DNA of 64,000 bases from Mannheimia indoligenes (GCF_036880405.1 NZ_JBAJJM010000010.1:62001-126000); one strand, 5' to 3'; positions 1-7,937 are shown, counted from the stretch's first letter. The notes: generated by a model from the letters alone, not told the origin. Program-made: numbers and translations.

Positions 1-860
1 CGCCAATCCATCGGCAAATATATGGAAAAAGTGCGTTACGACAATAATGGCATTGAGATGGTGGCGAATCTCTATTTCCCTGAACATTTTGATAAAAGCA
101 AAAAATACCCAGTGATTGTGGTGGGTCACCCCGGTGGTGGCGTAAAAGAGCAAGCCAGTGGTTTATATGCCAAATTACTTACCGAAAAAGGCTTTATCGC
201 CATTGCGTTTGACGCATCACACCAAGGCGAAAGCGGTGGTTTGCCACGCCATTTGGAAGATCCGGACAAACGCACAGGCGACTATATCGCTACCGTTGAT
301 TATTTAACCACCTTGCCTTATGTGGATAGCGACAAAATTGGTATGCTTGGCATTTGTGCCGGTGGTGGCTATTCAACTGCTGCCACCTTGCGTGACCCAC
401 GTGTAAAAGCACTCACCACCATCAGTGCTTACCACGTTTCCAACCGTAACTGGGACGGCTCAGCAATTTCAGCCGAAAACAAACGCACTTTCTTGCAAAA
501 TGTTGCGGCACACCGCAAGATTTAGCCGAAGCCTACGACTACTATTTAACCGAGCGTGGCTACTTCCCGACAGCACAAAACAAATTCCTCTTCTCGGGTA
601 TGGGGAAATTTATGTATGTGGATCGCATTGCCGGCATTGAAGATCTACTGACTCAACCACTCTTGGTAGTTGCAGGTGATGCAGCAGGTTCTCGCTGGCA
701 AAGTGATTTGATTTTTGAGCGTGCAAAATCAGTCAAAGATAAAGAATTTATGCTGATCAAAGGGGCAACCCATATGACGATGTACGACAATCTCGATCAC
801 ATCAATCAAGCCCTCGATAAAGCCGTGCCTTTTTTCCATAAACATTTGCAAGTGAAATAA
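1..860 (+). pseudogene. Dienelactone-hydrolase-like alpha/beta hydrolase, 5' truncated by window and frameshifted
   Basis: The frame is open from base 1, so the true start lies outside the window. The product resembles YcjY/dienelactone-hydrolase proteins: a HPGGG oxyanion-type turn, a nucleophile elbow G-I-C-A-G-G-G with Cys as likely nucleophile, and a C-terminal His in THMTMYDN. The first frame stops at about 525. The remaining homologous sequence (from QDLAEAYDYY to the end at 860) lies in the -1 frame, so one base appears to be missing near 510, perhaps an A in GCGGCACACC. The intact paralogue at 5883-7019 shares the layout GAVKEQxSGLYA...GESxGLPR. This could be a true pseudogene or an assembly error; reads would settle it. 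Confidence 0.8.
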
Positions 861-867
861 CACCAAA

Positions 868-893
868 ATGCCGTTTGAATGTGCAAACGGCAT
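868..893. repeat. Perfect 10-bp hairpin, DUS-like
   Basis: Arms ATGCCGTTTG and CAAACGGCAT enclose a 6-nt loop between the broken hydrolase and nfsB. No T-tract follows, so it is not a classical terminator. The left arm plus two bases (ATGCCGTTTGAA) differs at one base from the neisserial uptake sequence ATGCCGTCTGAA as I recall it. A hairpin with a similar CGGCAT end follows the paralogous hydrolase at 7027-7054, and both are followed by similar AGGAAACA leaders. Confidence 0.6.
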
Positions 894-910
894 CATTACA
901 AGGAAACAAA

Positions 911-1561
911 ATGAACGCATTAACCCTTGCCCAGCAACGTTACACCACCAAAGCCTACGACCCGGCCAAGAAAATCCCAGCGGAAACCGTTGAGCGGATA
1001 ATAGAGATTTTACGTTTAACGCCCTCTTCCACCAATGTTCAGCCGTGGCATTTTGTGCTTGCCGAAAGCGAACAAGCCAAAACCCGCATTGCCAAATCAA
1101 TGCTTGGCACGGACGATTACAACATTCCCAAAGTGATGAACGCTTCGCATATCATCGTGCTATGCAGTGTGAATGATGTCACGCCCGAACATTTAGAAAA
1201 AGTCACCGATTGTGAAGTCGCCGCAGGGCGATACAGCCAAGCTGACCGAAAACGCCTTTCTTCGGCACGCCGTGATTATGTGGCACTTTACCGCTCACAA
1301 GGCAAAATCCCGATGTGGGTGGAAAATCAAACCCATATCGCACTCGGGCAGTTGCTTTGGGCAGCGGCGATGGAAGGGGTGGATAGCACCGCTATCGGCG
1401 GTTATCAATTTGATGTATTAGACGCAGAACTTGGTTTAGCGGAAAAAGGCTTACACAGCAGCGTGATTGTAACGCTGGGCTATCGAGCCGAAGACGATCC
1501 AAACGTCAGCAAACCGAAGGCGAGATTGCCTTTATCGCAGATCTTGACGGTGTTGGCGTAA
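911..1561 (+). CDS. nfsB: Oxygen-insensitive NAD(P)H nitroreductase NfsB
   Basis: This 216-residue flavoprotein matches E. coli NfsB (217 aa) along its length: RYTTKAYDPAKK near the N-terminus, the FMN-contacting TPSSTNVQPWHF segment, and the C-terminal EKGLHSSVIVTLGYR...KARLPL. NfsB-type enzymes reduce nitroaromatics and quinones by two electrons using NAD(P)H and a dimeric FMN fold. The ATG at 911 is chosen because AGGAAACAAA precedes it; upstream in-frame codons lack a ribosome site. It follows the broken hydrolase and precedes an exported flavodoxin, within a block of redox genes. Function is cytoplasmic; physiological substrate is unknown. Confidence 0.9.
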   Translation: MNALTLAQQRYTTKAYDPAKKIPAETVERIIEILRLTPSSTNVQPWHFVLAESEQAKTRIAKSMLGTDDYNIPKVMNASHIIVLCSVNDVTPEHLEKVTDCEVAAGRYSQADRKRLSSARRDYVALYRSQGKIPMWVENQTHIALGQLLWAAAMEGVDSTAIGGYQFDVLDAELGLAEKGLHSSVIVTLGYRAEDDPNVSKPKARLPLSQILTVLA

Positions 1562-1710
1562 AGGTGCAGAGATCGTGGTGGTTAAACCTTTCATCTCTCT
1601 AATTGGTTAGATTTTCTAACCATTGTATGCAGAAATCGCTACCTTATCAAACCAAACTATGCTTTTATAATGTCGATAATTCAGTCAGATACAGAGGAAA
1701 TCGAATCAAA

Positions 1711-2355
1711 ATGGACAAACTATTCAAGGCGTTGAGCCTCTCTTTGCTGTTTATCAGCCCCGCAATGGCGGAAAACAAGCCGTTAATTCTCTATTTTTCG
1801 CAACCGCAAACGGTGGATAAAGATAACAATCCGGTTAAAGCGGAAACGATTGATGCTCACTCGGGGGCGAGCATGATTTTGAAAAATAACGCCTTGCTGG
1901 GTTCAAACGAATATCTTGCCACACTGATTCAGGCTCACACCCAAGGCGATTTGGTGCGGATTGAAACGGTTGAGCCTTACAGCACCGATCATAAAACTTT
2001 GCTAGATCAGGGGCAGGAAGAACAGCGTAAAAACCACAAGCCTATGCTGAAAACGCAGATCGATGTCAGCGGTTACGATACCGTGTTTGTTAGCTACCCG
2101 ATTTGGTGGTATAAGCTCCCGATGGCGATGCAACGATTTTTTGAGGAACAGGATTTCAGTGGCAAACGGCTGATTTTAGTTGCCGGACACGGAGCAAGTC
2201 GATTTAGTGGCACCACCCAAGTCATTCAAAAATTACAGCCGAAAGCAACGGTGATCGAAGGGTTTGAACAGAATATGTGGGATTTAACCCAAGCGGACGA
2301 CAAACTCGAACAGCGTTTAAGCGAACGTTTGATTGAACTCGGTTTTGCAAAATAA
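1711..2355 (+). CDS. Exported flavodoxin-fold protein
   Basis: The 214-residue product starts with a signal peptide (MDKLFKALSLSLLFISPAMA, cleavage after AMA) and continues with a flavodoxin-like domain: LILYFSQPQT at the first strand/phosphate loop and YDTVFVSYPIWWYKLPMAMQRF, typical of NAD(P)H oxidoreductases and PF12682-type flavodoxins. Start 1711 is preferred because AGAGGA lies upstream and the signal peptide begins there. A TATAAT at 1666-1671 may be the -10 box; AAATCGCTA about 34 bp upstream of it also occurs in the 3780-3850 promoter. It is translationally coupled (TAATG) to the membrane gene at 2355. A periplasmic flavodoxin is unusual and suggests electron transfer with that membrane partner (inference). 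Confidence 0.75.
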   Translation: MDKLFKALSLSLLFISPAMAENKPLILYFSQPQTVDKDNNPVKAETIDAHSGASMILKNNALLGSNEYLATLIQAHTQGDLVRIETVEPYSTDHKTLLDQGQEEQRKNHKPMLKTQIDVSGYDTVFVSYPIWWYKLPMAMQRFFEEQDFSGKRLILVAGHGASRFSGTTQVIQKLQPKATVIEGFEQNMWDLTQADDKLEQRLSERLIELGFAK

Positions 2356-3038
2356 TGGGGAAAAAACACCGCTTGCGACTCGCCCAAGATCTGATTTTAA
2401 CCGCGATTTTGACCGCACTTTTCGGCTATCATTTGTGGGAAGAGCCGATTCACGAATGGCTGGGGCTGGCTTTTCTGACCCTGATTGGCTCGCACACGGG
2501 GCTGAATTTCTGGTGGTTTAACACGCTGTTTAAACGCAAACCACACGGCATACAAGCGGTCAAAATTGGGGTGAATTTTGCGACTTTTGCCCTGTTTCTC
2601 ACCGCTTGTTGCACCGGTATTTTGCTTTCTAAGCATATTTTTGACGGCTTCTTTTTCCACTCCACAGCGGAAAACGTCCGTAAATTGCATATGCTTTCAA
2701 CCCACTGGTTGCAAATCGTGGTCGGCATCCATTTGGGGCTACATTGGCAAGCGATTGGCACGATGCTGGCGAATGGGTTGCGGTTAGATTTGGACGAAAA
2801 ACACGCCAAAATTGCCGCCAAAATCCTGTTGCCGATGCTTTGGTCAATCCTCACGCTGTATGGCATTTATGCCTTTGTACAACGAGATTTGTTGCCCTAT
2901 CTGCTCAACCAAGTCAATTTCGCCTTTTTCCAGTTCGGCGAGGAGAAGGGGCGGTTTTACTTTGATTTTTTCGCCATTCTGATTGCGGTGGCGTATATCA
3001 CCAGAATTGCCCTGTGGGTGATCTTTTTTCGAAAATAG
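2355..3038 (+). CDS. DUF4405-like integral membrane protein, possible b-type cytochrome
   Basis: The 227-residue protein has about four transmembrane segments, with a fifth hydrophobic segment at the C-terminus. Conserved histidines sit in helices (FGYHLWEEPIHEW, LIGSHTGLN, KLHMLSTHW, GIHLGLHW), the pattern of DUF4405/cytochrome b561-like proteins in which paired histidines may ligate haem b. Its ATG overlaps the stop of the exported flavodoxin by one base, so the two are probably translated in a fixed ratio. I infer a membrane electron conduit for the periplasmic flavodoxin. Haem binding is not proven by sequence. Confidence 0.65.
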   Translation: MGKKHRLRLAQDLILTAILTALFGYHLWEEPIHEWLGLAFLTLIGSHTGLNFWWFNTLFKRKPHGIQAVKIGVNFATFALFLTACCTGILLSKHIFDGFFFHSTAENVRKLHMLSTHWLQIVVGIHLGLHWQAIGTMLANGLRLDLDEKHAKIAAKILLPMLWSILTLYGIYAFVQRDLLPYLLNQVNFAFFQFGEEKGRFYFDFFAILIAVAYITRIALWVIFFRK

Positions 3039-3069
3039 ACGGGAATTTCCCTCAAATAAGGAACAGAAA

Positions 3070-3651
3070 ATGAAAAACATCTTAATCATCAACGGACACC
3101 AACCTTACGATTTTTCCAAAGGCGAGCTGACCCAATCGCTGATTGACGTGGCAACCCACGCCTTGCAACGCAAGGGCTTGACCGTCAAACAGAGCCGAGT
3201 CACCGCCTACGACATCAATGAGGAACTGGAAAAATGGCAGTGGGCGGATGCAGTGATTTTCCAATTTCCGTCTAACTGGATGATGATGCCGTGGTCGGCA
3301 AAAAAATATATGGACGATGTGTTTACCGCCGGAATGGGTGGGATTTTATGCCTGTATGACGGCAGAAGTGCGGAAAACCCAACCGCCAATTACGGCACAG
3401 GCGGAAAAATGCACGGCAAAAAATATCTGCTTTCCGCCACTTTTAATGCCCCAAAACAAGCCTTTGATAATCCTGATGAATATTTATTTCAAGGCAAAAA
3501 TTTGGATGACCTATTCTTCCCTATGCATTGCAATTTCCGCTTTTTTGCTATGGAACAACTGCCGACCTTCGCCTGTTTTGACGTGGTCAAAAATCCTCAA
3601 ATTGAGCAGGATTTAAAGGCATTTGAACAGCATATTTTGGCGAATTTCTAA
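3070..3651 (+). CDS. mdaB: NAD(P)H:quinone oxidoreductase MdaB
   Basis: This 193-residue protein matches MdaB (modulator of drug activity B) in length and motifs: MKNILIINGHQPYDFSKG at the N-terminus, FQFPSNWMMMPWSAKKYMDDVF in the FAD/quinone site, and LFFPMHCNFRFF near the C-terminus. The family reduces quinones by two electrons using FAD and NADPH, avoiding semiquinone radicals. It is the third gene of the flavodoxin/membrane-protein unit (32-bp gap, AAGGAACAG ribosome site) and ends at a strong terminator made of inverted uptake signals. Cytoplasmic. Confidence 0.9.
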   Translation: MKNILIINGHQPYDFSKGELTQSLIDVATHALQRKGLTVKQSRVTAYDINEELEKWQWADAVIFQFPSNWMMMPWSAKKYMDDVFTAGMGGILCLYDGRSAENPTANYGTGGKMHGKKYLLSATFNAPKQAFDNPDEYLFQGKNLDDLFFPMHCNFRFFAMEQLPTFACFDVVKNPQIEQDLKAFEQHILANF

Positions 3652-3660
3652 CGAAAAATG

Positions 3661-3692
3661 ACCGCTTGTAGAGAATACAAGCGGTGTTTTTT
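3661..3692 (+). terminator. Terminator built from inverted uptake signals
   Basis: ACCGCTTGTA and TACAAGCGGT form a perfect 10-bp stem around GAGAA, followed by a T-run. Both arms are full Apl-type USS 9-mers. It closes the flavodoxin-mdaB operon. Confidence 0.9.
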
Positions 3693-3710
3693 CGTCAAAA
3701 ATCTGCAAAT

Positions 3711-3722
3711 TTTCAGACAGCC
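3711..3722. repeat. Degenerate neisserial-DUS-like site
   Basis: TTTCAGACAGCC here, read on the minus strand, gives a sequence two bases away from AGGCTGCCTGAA. It sits just after the USS terminator, the same arrangement as at 7577, 10047, 12965 and 16943. Alone it would be insignificant. Confidence 0.3.
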
Positions 3723-3779
3723 AAAGTGCGGTGCAATTTTGCAAAATTTTACGCAAAATCCACCGCTTGTTTTTGCTTT

Positions 3780-3850
3780 TATCCTTCCATTTTCAGAAAT
3801 CATCTTCCCATAAATCGCTATTCTTTGTTGAATTTTAAAAATCTATAATA
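3780..3850 (+). promoter_or_regulatory. Shared 71-bp promoter element, copy A
   Basis: This element aligns without gaps to 13000-13070 and 16964-17034. By hand count about 47 of 71 positions are identical in all three. It begins TATCCTTCCATTTT, has a second TTCCCA 20 bp downstream, ATTC at positions 41-44 and ends with TATAATA, the likely -10 box. It lies upstream of the exported hydrolase. A common activator binding the repeated TTCC(C)A motifs is inferred. Confidence 0.75.
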
Positions 3851-3883
3851 GGCTCATTCCAATCAAACAGTAGAGAAACTTTT

Positions 3884-4819
3884 ATGAAAACGATCCTAAA
3901 ATCCACCGCACTTGCGTTAGCGTTGTCCTTATCTTTTGGCTCGATGGCGAGTGCTGAGACCGCTTCCCTGCCGAAAACAGTGGTAGAACAGCCTGCCATT
4001 CAAACCATCAAAACCCTTGACGGTTTAAATTTGCATTTACAAAAGGATATGCCAAACACCAAGCCGAAAGCGGTGGTGGTGATTTCGCACGGGTTGGCGA
4101 GCCATTCGGGTGTGTTTGGCGAGTTTGCCAAAACGATGAACCAAAATGACATTGCCGTGTATCGCTTTGACCACCGTGGGCACGGCAAATCGGACGGGCG
4201 AGATTCCATTCACATCAACAGCTATTTTGAAATGGTGGAAGATTTACGCCTCGTGGTCGAAAAAGCCAAACAAGAAAACCCGAACACGCCGGTGTTTGTG
4301 TTGGGCCATTCGATGGGCGGACACATCACCGCACTTTTCGGCACAAAATACCCGCAAGGGGCGGACGGCTTTATTTTGGCGGCGGGCGTGTTGCGGTATA
4401 ACCAGATGAATTTCGGCTATCTGCCACGCCCCGAGCCGGCAGGGAGCTTTGTTAATGGCTTTGAGGCGGCTCACAAAACCCTGAATTTACCGATGCCGGA
4501 TATGGGGGCAGGGCTGTCGCTGCCGAACGATCCGCTGATGTTGGAGAAATTTTCCGTCTCTTTCCCGAACAGTTTTAAAGAGGGCGTGCAATATCTGAAA
4601 GACAATGACGATAAATTTGTCGCCCCTGTGCTGTTAGTCAGTGGCGATGCGGATCTGTACGTTGTACCGAAAGATGCCATCGACTTTTATAATGAAACCA
4701 ATTCGGTAGATAAAAGCCTACGACTGTACCCGAATATCGGGCATATGTTAATGCTCGACAGCAACGGCAAACTGATTACCCAAGATATTGTGAATTGGAT
4801 TGGGGAGCGGGTGAAATAA
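3884..4819 (+). CDS. Exported alpha/beta hydrolase, monoacylglycerol-lipase/lysophospholipase type
   Basis: The 311-residue product begins with a signal peptide (MKTILKSTALALALSLSFGSMASA). The mature part is a Hydrolase_4 protein: HGLASHSG oxyanion region, FDHRGHGKSDG, nucleophile elbow GHSMGGH (Ser), catalytic Asp in SGDADLYV and His in YPNIGHML. The order matches bacterial monoacylglycerol lipases and PldB-like lysophospholipases, but those are often cytoplasmic; this one is predicted periplasmic or secreted. It is a single-gene unit with its own conserved promoter and terminator. Substrate is unknown; an ester of a glyceride or xenobiotic is likely. Confidence 0.8.
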   Translation: MKTILKSTALALALSLSFGSMASAETASLPKTVVEQPAIQTIKTLDGLNLHLQKDMPNTKPKAVVVISHGLASHSGVFGEFAKTMNQNDIAVYRFDHRGHGKSDGRDSIHINSYFEMVEDLRLVVEKAKQENPNTPVFVLGHSMGGHITALFGTKYPQGADGFILAAGVLRYNQMNFGYLPRPEPAGSFVNGFEAAHKTLNLPMPDMGAGLSLPNDPLMLEKFSVSFPNSFKEGVQYLKDNDDKFVAPVLLVSGDADLYVVPKDAIDFYNETNSVDKSLRLYPNIGHMLMLDSNGKLITQDIVNWIGERVK

Positions 4820-4840
4820 GAGATATTAGATAATTGAGTA

Positions 4841-4876
4841 CACCGTTTAATTTCAAAATTAAGCGGTGTTTTTTTT
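4841..4876 (+). terminator. Degenerate-USS terminator after hydrolase
   Basis: CACCGTTTAAT and ATTAAGCGGTG form an almost perfect stem (one G-T pair) followed by T8. It is convergent with the LysR gene and could serve both directions. Confidence 0.8.
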
Positions 4877-4888
4877 GAAAATTTATTC

Positions 4889-5773
4889 CTAAACTCTCAA
4901 ACTCTCCACCACCACCTTCAATGCAGGCGAGATATTGCGGTGCGGATAGTACAAATACAACGCAGGCAAACTTGGACAATAAGCAGGCAACACAACAACC
5001 AATTTGCCACTCGCCAATTCATCGGCAATAATTTCTTGCGGTAAATACGCTAAGCCCAAACCGTGCAAACAAGCCGTTTTGACCGCTTCATCGTCATCAA
5101 ACAGCCAACGGCAAGGCGGTGTTTGGGTAAACGGTTTGCCATTAAAAATCAGCTCCCATTCGTATAATTTGCCATTGCTCATCACATAGCCGATCCCTTG
5201 GTGATGTACCAGCTCGTCAGGCGTTTTGATTAAACCAAATTGCTTGATGTAGCTTGGACTTGCCACGATTGTCATCGCCAAAGGCTCGCTGATTTTTACC
5301 GCTATCATCATCTCTCCCACATCATCACCCAGTCGCACGCCAGCGTCAAATCCTTCGGTGACAATGTCCACAAAGCGATTGTTGGCGGACAAATGCACGG
5401 TAATATCAGGATATTGCGTTTGAAAATGAGCCAGTTTGGGAATCAGCGTATTTTGCACCACTTGTAAGCCTGCACTGATTTTTACTGTGCCACTTGGGGC
5501 GTTACGATAATGGGCAAGGTGGGTCAATTCGCTATCAAGTTGAGCAAAACTTTTTTGAGCGGTGGCAAACAGCTTTTCGCCTGCGTGAGTAAGCGACACA
5601 GTACGAGTGGTACGGTTAAACAGTTGTAAGCCCAAGCGACTTTCTAGCAATTTAATGGTTTTGGACAAGGCTTGGGGCGAAACACCGAGTTTGTCGGACG
5701 CACGGGCAAAGTTTTTTTCTTGGGCGACCAATAAAAAAGCGTACAAATCATTGTAATTTTGGCGGTATGGCAT
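4889..5773 (-). CDS. LysR-family transcriptional regulator
   Basis: The 294-residue product has an N-terminal winged helix (residues about 5-65: FARASDKLGVSPQALSKTIK, then LFNRTTRTVSLTHAGE) and a C-terminal periplasmic-binding-like effector domain (about 90-290, with DAGVRLG and ACLHGLGLAYLP). This is the small CrgA/AaeR-like LysR type. It is divergent from the secreted hydrolase at 5883, with two palindromes in the 109-bp gap, so it most likely controls that gene and itself. Inducer unknown; aromatic or quinone-like compounds would fit the neighbours, by inference only. Confidence 0.9.
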   Translation of the reverse strand: MPYRQNYNDLYAFLLVAQEKNFARASDKLGVSPQALSKTIKLLESRLGLQLFNRTTRTVSLTHAGEKLFATAQKSFAQLDSELTHLAHYRNAPSGTVKISAGLQVVQNTLIPKLAHFQTQYPDITVHLSANNRFVDIVTEGFDAGVRLGDDVGEMMIAVKISEPLAMTIVASPSYIKQFGLIKTPDELVHHQGIGYVMSNGKLYEWELIFNGKPFTQTPPCRWLFDDDEAVKTACLHGLGLAYLPQEIIADELASGKLVVVLPAYCPSLPALYLYYPHRNISPALKVVVESLRV

Positions 5774-5781
5774 AGGCTTAT

Positions 5782-5850
5782 TATCAACTTAAAATTGATA
5801 GTTTAGCAAATTTTTTGCATATTATCATCTGATAAATGGGCTTGTATAAT
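5782..5850 (+). promoter_or_regulatory. LysR operator palindromes and hydrolase promoter
   Basis: TATCAACTTAAAATTGATA (5782-5800) is a 19-bp palindrome with a T-N11-A core, directly upstream of the LysR start. A second, TTATCATCTGATAA, lies at 5822-5835. TATAAT at 5845-5850 is the probable -10 box for the gene at 5883. The layout fits LysR autoregulation plus activation of the divergent gene. Confidence 0.7.
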
Positions 5851-5882
5851 ACGCACATATTTTCAACAACCAAAGAGATTTT

Positions 5883-7019
5883 ATGAAAATCAAAACCTTA
5901 ACTTCCGCTCTTTTATTAAGCACCGCACTTTTGGGAGCAAATGCTATGGCAAACACCATTCCAACTTCGGCAACACAAATTACCGTTCCTGCTCAAAATA
6001 TTCAACTCACCCAAGAATGGGACAAAATTTTCCCAAAATCAACCAAAGTTGAACACCGCAAAGTTACCTTTAAAAACCGCTTTGGCATTACTTTGGTGGG
6101 CGATTTGTACATTCCCAAAAACGCCAAAGGCAAGTTACCTGCCATTACCGTTTCAGGACCTTTTGGGGCGGTAAAAGAACAAACATCAGGGCTTTATGCA
6201 CAAACAATGGCGGAGCGGGGCTTTGTTACGCTTGCTTTTGACGGTTCGTACACAGGCGAGAGTTCAGGCTTGCCACGCAATATGCCAAGCCCAGAAATCA
6301 ACAGCGAAGATTTTTCAGCCAGCATTGATTATTTGAGCAGTTTGGAAATTGTGGACAAAGACAAAATCGGCATTTTTGGCATTTGTGGTTGGGGCGGATT
6401 TGCCTTAAATGCAGCAAGTAGCGACCCGCGTGCCAAAGCGGTGGCGACTTCCACAATGTACGATATGACCCGTGTGGTTGCCGAAGGTTATGCCATCAAT
6501 ATGCACCCCAACGCACAAGGCACTTACGACCGCACTGCACCACAAACAGCGGACGCACGCCACAAAATGCGTCAGGCAATGGCAAATGCCCGTACCAATG
6601 CTTCGCAAAACGGCTATGCCGATTTACAGCCTGCCAACAATTTGCGTGCCAAAGACTTTACCGCCGATACGCCTTTGTTTGTTAAAGAATATTCCGACTT
6701 TTACACCACAAAGCGTGGCTTTCACCCACGAGCGGTCAATTCTAGTCCTGACGGTTCTTGGGCGACCACAGCGATGATTGGAATGCTTAATATGCCAATT
6801 TTAAAATACGCCGATGAAATGCGTACGCCAACTTTAATCGTACACGGCGAAAAAGCCCACAGCCGTTATTTTAGCGAAGGTGCGTTTGAAGCGATTGGCT
6901 CATCAAACAAAGAATTGTACATCGTACCAAACGCCACGCACGTTGATTTGTACGATAACCAAGCAGGCAAAATTCCCTTTGATAAATTTGAACAATTTTT
7001 TAAAGCGAATTTAAAATAA
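5883..7019 (+). CDS. Exported dienelactone-hydrolase-like alpha/beta hydrolase
   Basis: This 378-residue protein has a signal peptide (MKIKTLTSALLLSTALLGANAMA) and a DLH/YcjY-type hydrolase domain. Visible are GPFGAVKEQTSGLYA, the FDGSYTGESSGLPR strand, the nucleophile elbow GIFGICGWGGF with Cys where most hydrolases have Ser, and a C-terminal His in NATHVDLYDN. Asp likely comes from the region before VHGEKAHSRYF or nearby. It is a paralogue of the broken gene at the window start. It is read divergently from a LysR gene and probably activated by it. A 55-bp gap with a hairpin separates it from the next gene. Substrate unknown. Confidence 0.8.
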   Translation: MKIKTLTSALLLSTALLGANAMANTIPTSATQITVPAQNIQLTQEWDKIFPKSTKVEHRKVTFKNRFGITLVGDLYIPKNAKGKLPAITVSGPFGAVKEQTSGLYAQTMAERGFVTLAFDGSYTGESSGLPRNMPSPEINSEDFSASIDYLSSLEIVDKDKIGIFGICGWGGFALNAASSDPRAKAVATSTMYDMTRVVAEGYAINMHPNAQGTYDRTAPQTADARHKMRQAMANARTNASQNGYADLQPANNLRAKDFTADTPLFVKEYSDFYTTKRGFHPRAVNSSPDGSWATTAMIGMLNMPILKYADEMRTPTLIVHGEKAHSRYFSEGAFEAIGSSNKELYIVPNATHVDLYDNQAGKIPFDKFEQFFKANLK

Positions 7020-7026
7020 CGCCCAA

Positions 7027-7054
7027 GCCGTCCAAAACTTTATTTTTGGACGGC
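7027..7054. repeat. Perfect 11-bp hairpin downstream of hydrolase
   Basis: Arms GCCGTCCAAAA and TTTTGGACGGC enclose a 6-nt loop. No T-tract follows. The following leader (ATTACTATTAGGAAACACG) resembles the one after the hairpin at 868-893, so the two hydrolase paralogues share their downstream flank. Confidence 0.7.
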
Positions 7055-7073
7055 ATTACTATTAGGAAACACG

Positions 7074-7523
7074 ATGAAAGCATTATGGATATTGGCAATT
7101 TTTGCTTTGTTTTTAACCGCTTGCCACGCCCAAACGCCAACCCAACCGCCAAAACAGGAACACGCAATGCACTCGTCCGTCATTTCTTTAAGCATTAACA
7201 ATCAAGTATTTGATTTACAATTAGAAAATAACCAAACCGCCCAAAGTTTTGCCAATCTGTTACCGCTGGATTTGACAATGAGCGACCATTTAAAGAATGA
7301 AAAATACGCCACTTTGCCAAACGCTTTGCCTACCAACGACAAAACCGCAGGACAAATCCACGCAGGTGATGTAATGCTTTATCAAGGCGATACGGTTGTG
7401 ATTTTTTATGAAAGTTTTCACAGCAATTATCGCTACACCAAAATCGGACGAATCAACAATGCCGATGCACTCAAACAAACACTTGGGCGTGGCGATGTGG
7501 TGGTGAAATGGAATGCAAAATAA
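7074..7523 (+). CDS. Lipoprotein with cyclophilin-like fold domain
   Basis: The 149-residue product starts with a lipoprotein signal (LFLTAC lipobox, Cys at residue 17). The mature domain (about 40-149) resembles the cyclophilin-like family PF18050: VFDLQLENNQTAQSFANLLPLDL, the LPNALP segment, GDVMLYQGDTVVIFYESF and YTKIGRI. Members of this family are generally uncharacterised and are not proven prolyl isomerases. It probably shares a transcript with the upstream hydrolase, across the 7027 hairpin. Confidence 0.75.
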   Translation: MKALWILAIFALFLTACHAQTPTQPPKQEHAMHSSVISLSINNQVFDLQLENNQTAQSFANLLPLDLTMSDHLKNEKYATLPNALPTNDKTAGQIHAGDVMLYQGDTVVIFYESFHSNYRYTKIGRINNADALKQTLGRGDVVVKWNAK

Positions 7524-7528
7524 AAAAT

Positions 7529-7563
7529 GCCGTTTGCAAAAAAAATGTAAGCGGTGTTTTTTT
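7529..7563 (+). terminator. Degenerate-USS terminator
   Basis: GCCGTTTGC pairs imperfectly with GTAAGCGGT, followed by a T7 run. It lies between the lipoprotein and the convergent HxlR gene. Confidence 0.6.
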
Positions 7564-7576
7564 ATTGGCAAAATAA

Positions 7577-7595
7577 TTTTCAGACCGCCTGAAAA
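7577..7595. repeat. Neisserial-DUS-like inverted repeat
   Basis: TTTTCAG and CTGAAAA arms flank ACCGC. The inner 12-mer AGACCGCCTGAA differs at two positions from AG-DUS-type neisserial uptake sequences as I recall them. It follows the terminator unit as at 12965 and 16943. Confidence 0.4.
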
Positions 7596-7598
7596 TCC

Positions 7599-7937
7599 CT
7601 AACGATAAATTTCACCCCATTCACACAAAGCGTCCAAAATCGGTATCAACGACAAGCCTTTATCCGACAAACTGTATTCCACTTTGGGCGGAATTTGCGG
7701 ATATTCGGTGCGAATGACCAAGCCGTCATTTTCCAGTTCTTTTAAGGATTGGCTTAATGTTTTGACCGAGATTTTGCCGATTTTGCGTTGCAGTTCATTA
7801 AATCGCATATTGGGCGGATTACGGTGTAACCAAAACAAAATCACCATTTTGTATTTTCCGCCAATCAGCGACAAAGCATAGCCAAAACCTGTTTCGTCAA
7901 GCGACTCTATATTTTGATAATTGGGGGCGTTCAGCAT
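7599..7937 (-). CDS. HxlR-family transcriptional regulator
   Basis: The 112-residue winged-helix protein shows HxlR hallmarks: GGKYKMVILFWL (usually GGKWxxxILxxL), RFNELQRKIGKISVKTLSQSLKELENDGLVIR and a short C-terminal dimerisation helix. HxlR proteins such as YodB, CatR and QorR sense quinones, diamide or other electrophiles through cysteines. This one has a Cys only near the C-terminus (DALCEWG) and none near the N-terminus, so a YodB-like Cys6 switch is absent. It is divergent from the FrnE-like gene and probably represses it. Confidence 0.9.
   Translation of the reverse strand: MLNAPNYQNIESLDETGFGYALSLIGGKYKMVILFWLHRNPPNMRFNELQRKIGKISVKTLSQSLKELENDGLVIRTEYPQIPPKVEYSLSDKGLSLIPILDALCEWGEIYR

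Noticed and set aside
1603..1710. N-terminal extension of the exported flavodoxin from an upstream TTG
   Set aside because: The extension is unrelated to flavodoxins, overlaps the promoter and would bury the signal peptide; ATG 1711 is better supported.
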